A stretch of DNA of 64,000 nt, taken from NCBI GenBank assembly GCA_028622995.1, contig JAJQJQ010000011.1, positions 4,526,001-4,590,000 on the forward strand, given 5' to 3'. The translations under genes were made by a program, and so were the position numbers. Below, piece by piece: positions 61,715-64,000 of the stretch; the stretch's first letter is position 1; each line of letters begins with the position of its first letter. The stretch comes from Panagrolaimus kolymaensis. Its lineage: Eukaryota > Nematoda > Chromadorea > Rhabditida > Panagrolaimidae. Below the pieces are notes generated by a model that saw only the letters and a program-made list of their open reading frames with translations, did no database searches and was not told the DNA's origin.

Positions 61715-63935
61715 TTATTCCCATTCGGTAGTACCAGGAGGTTTTGAAGTTAAATCAATCAAAACTCGAGAAGTATTAGGCAAAAGTTCTTTAATTTGTT
61801 TAACCATTTCAAGAATTGACTAAAAATTTTTATTGTTGTAAATTTTAAATTTTAATAAAACTTACATTTTCTGGAATGTCTTTTCCTGGTAATGCAGCTT
61901 TCCCAGTCATAAAATCTCGAGTAATAAATGGTCGAAGGACAAATGATCGCTTCGTGCTTTTTTCTCCTTGTTTTCGATCAAAATGCACAGGAATGGAAAC
62001 CACAGGCATTTGTTGAATTGAATCAATGACAGAACTCAAATGTCGACTTTGTTCTCCATTCGCATCTCGTCCGACGAGAATGTTATAAACTGCGTGATCG
62101 GCTAATTGAAGTTCATGCACAGTTTCATGATTTAAAAAAGTTTCTGTGACATCAAGAATGGGTTCAATTACAGTTGGTCCGAAAACATAAACGACCCTGA
62201 AATAAATTTTATAAATATAACTTGAGTATAAATTATTATTATTATTTTACTGACCGATTAATATTGTGAAGTAAATTAGGTAATCTTTTTGCAATTTTGT
62301 CCAAAATTGCCCATGGTATTGGATTTTCATCGGTGGACAATGCAGCCACATAACTATAACTTCTACAATCACCTTGAACTCCAACAGATTTAATTGGAAG
62401 AATAGTAACATTCAAGCGTTCGTCAAATTCATTAACAATTTGTTGAGCTTTTTTAGCTGTTGGTTCAAAATCATAATCAATAAAAGCTTGAGTTGCGCAT
62501 AAAATTCTTATGGCTAAACCCGGGCCAGGGAAAGGATGACGTTGGACGATATCATATCGAAGACCAAGATTTTTTCCAAGTTCTCGAACTTCATCTTTAT
62601 GAAAATCTTTTAAAGGTTCAACAACCTTTCCAAGAGCTCGAAGTTCTCGAACTAACACTGTATCATTGTGGTGGGTTTTAATGGTATCTGCGAAACCACT
62701 TGCAAGTGAACTGGCTGATTCAATTAAATCAGGTCGAAGAGTGCCTTGAGCAAAAAACATATCGGTATCAAGTTTAAGTTCCTTCATAATTTTATCTTTG
62801 CATGTAATAAATGTATCTCCAATAATTCGACGTTTATCTTCGGGTGAAACTGTTTGGCTCAATGGCGGAGTTTCAATTCCATTTTTATCAATAAATCGAC
62901 CATTCATAAAATCATTAACACAATTAAAACCTAAAAAATGTCAAAATATTTTTTACTTGTTATCTCAAAAAAATTAAAAGCTTACGATGAATTTTAACAT
63001 GTAAATCCTTTTTCAAAGCTTCCATAACTCCTGTACTTTCATTTAATCTCATAAACCCATTATCAATATGAATGGCAACAACTCTATCAGCACTCAAAGC
63101 TTTAGTTAAAAGGGCACAACATACAGCGGAATCCACTCCACCCGAAACCATAACAAGGACACTTTTATCTCCAACAACCCGTTGAATTTCTTCAATACAC
63201 ATATCTTGTCGATTATCCATCGTATAATTTGCTTTTAATTCAGCAATACGACGAAGAAAATTTTCAAACATTGCTGCGCCATTTTCAGTTAGATCTACTT
63301 CAGGATGAAATTGAACTCCATATATTTTCTTTTCTTTATTAGCAATTCCAGCAACCAAATGTCCACTTCGCGCAATAATATCAAATCCAGGGGCAACAGT
63401 TTTTTCTGATACACTATCCCCATGGGTTAGAAGGACTTTTTGTACGGGGTCTAAAGCATGGAATAAATCAGAAGAATTATCCACATCAATATCAATTTCA
63501 CCATCTTCGCGAATTTCTTCGCGAGCCACATTTCCTCCAAATTCTTTATTAATTACCTAAAAAAAGGTTCAAAATGATTTTTAAAATGGAAAATTAACTT
63601 GAAATCCATAACAAATTCCAAGCAGAGGAAGCCCAAGTTGAAATATTTTAGGATCATATAAAGGTGCATCGGCAGCATACACAGAATTGGGTCCACCGCT
63701 GATTACAATGGCATTATATCCATCCTCAACTATTTTAGATGCTGGAGTATTCAATGGTAAAATTTCACAATAAACTGATGATTCTCTTATACGTCTATCA
63801 ATAACCTAAAATTAAAAAATATAAATTTAAAGTTTCAAAGTTAAAATCTAAACTAACTTTTCCAAATTGCGCACCAAAATCAAGGATTGCAACTCGTTCA
63901 ACAAATTGTTCATGAAGCTTTTTACTAATTGTCAT
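61715..63935 (-). CDS. GMPS: GMP synthetase (glutamine-hydrolysing)
   Basis: Six exons, 63935-63858, 63805-63599, 63556-62986, 62930-62255, 62196-61866 and 61819-61715, give 655 residues (human 693). It converts XMP, ATP and glutamine to GMP in cytosolic purine synthesis. The class I glutamine amidotransferase domain comes first ([30 protein letters not shown] with the nucleophilic Cys, GVQFHPEVD with His and Glu). The ATP pyrophosphatase domain follows ([20 protein letters not shown] near 215, the PP-loop; [14 protein letters not shown]). The XMP-binding and dimerisation part has [45 protein letters not shown] and the terminal [15 protein letters not shown]. All catalytic motifs are intact. 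About 65 bp of upstream sequence remain before the window edge. Confidence 0.96.
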
Positions 63936-64000
63936 TTTTGAATATTTAGAAATGTCTCAAAATCTCAAACTAAATGCGTAAAGCTGTTGCTGTAAAATTA

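Overview
The window is nuclear DNA from a nematode. It is strongly AT-rich, with compact multi-exon genes whose introns are mostly 45-60 nt and end in TTTTTAG or TTTTCAG. Several genes have splice acceptors just upstream of the start codon with no donor, which suggests spliced-leader trans-splicing. A major-sperm-protein-domain gene is present. The protein set (SCPx/DAF-22, MED4, SPT5, ZNF598, dymeclin, PDCD10/CCM-3, BTBD10, an HNF4-type nuclear receptor, CAPZB, GMP synthetase) is that of an animal. The many TAG acceptors lead me to guess Tylenchina (clade IV), but this is not shown. All coding genes were modelled by splicing exons by eye.

Layout: 1.3-2.7 kb (+) unknown, possibly FAM89-like. 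3.0-5.2 kb (-) SCPx thiolase/sterol carrier fusion. 6.0-7.6 kb (+) a small lipid-anchor-type protein and MED4, which share a duplicated terminal exon pair. 8.5-9.1 kb (+) a single-pass protein with a proline-rich tail. 9.9-10.4 kb (-) a secreted EF-hand protein. 10.4-14.2 kb has no convincing gene but holds three palindromic TTAA-flanked elements. 14.2-15.2 kb (-) aquaglyceroporin. 15.2-23.5 kb is a gene-poor stretch. 23.5-25.9 kb (-) a reduced SPT5. 26.9-29.6 kb (+) ZNF598, followed by a hairpin. 31.2-32.6 kb (-) a 17beta-HSD-type SDR. 34.1-34.6 kb (-) a small charged membrane protein. 34.9-37.5 kb (-) dymeclin, divergent from PDCD10 at 38.0-38.7 kb (+). 39.5 kb has a fourth palindromic element in another gene-poor stretch. 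43.7-46.6 kb (+) a secreted PAN/Apple-like protein. 47.3-48.6 kb (+) MSP-domain protein. 48.8-49.6 kb (+) LIM protein. 49.7-50.1 kb (-) a 64-residue membrane protein. 50.9-52.4 kb (+) BTBD10. 57.0-59.5 kb (+) HNF4-type nuclear receptor. 60.1-61.1 kb (-) capping protein beta. 61.7-63.9 kb (-) GMP synthetase.

Most genes are unrelated housekeeping or signalling genes, and no operon-like metabolic cluster is evident. The most unusual items are: an SPT5 that lacks two internal regions matching KOW1-L1 and KOW4; an SCPx fusion where C. elegans has separate thiolase and SCP2 proteins; a recent 195-bp exon-intron-exon duplication joining MED4 to its neighbour; three families of near-perfect palindromic elements ending in TTAAAGG; and an 84-nt miRNA-precursor-like hairpin behind ZNF598.
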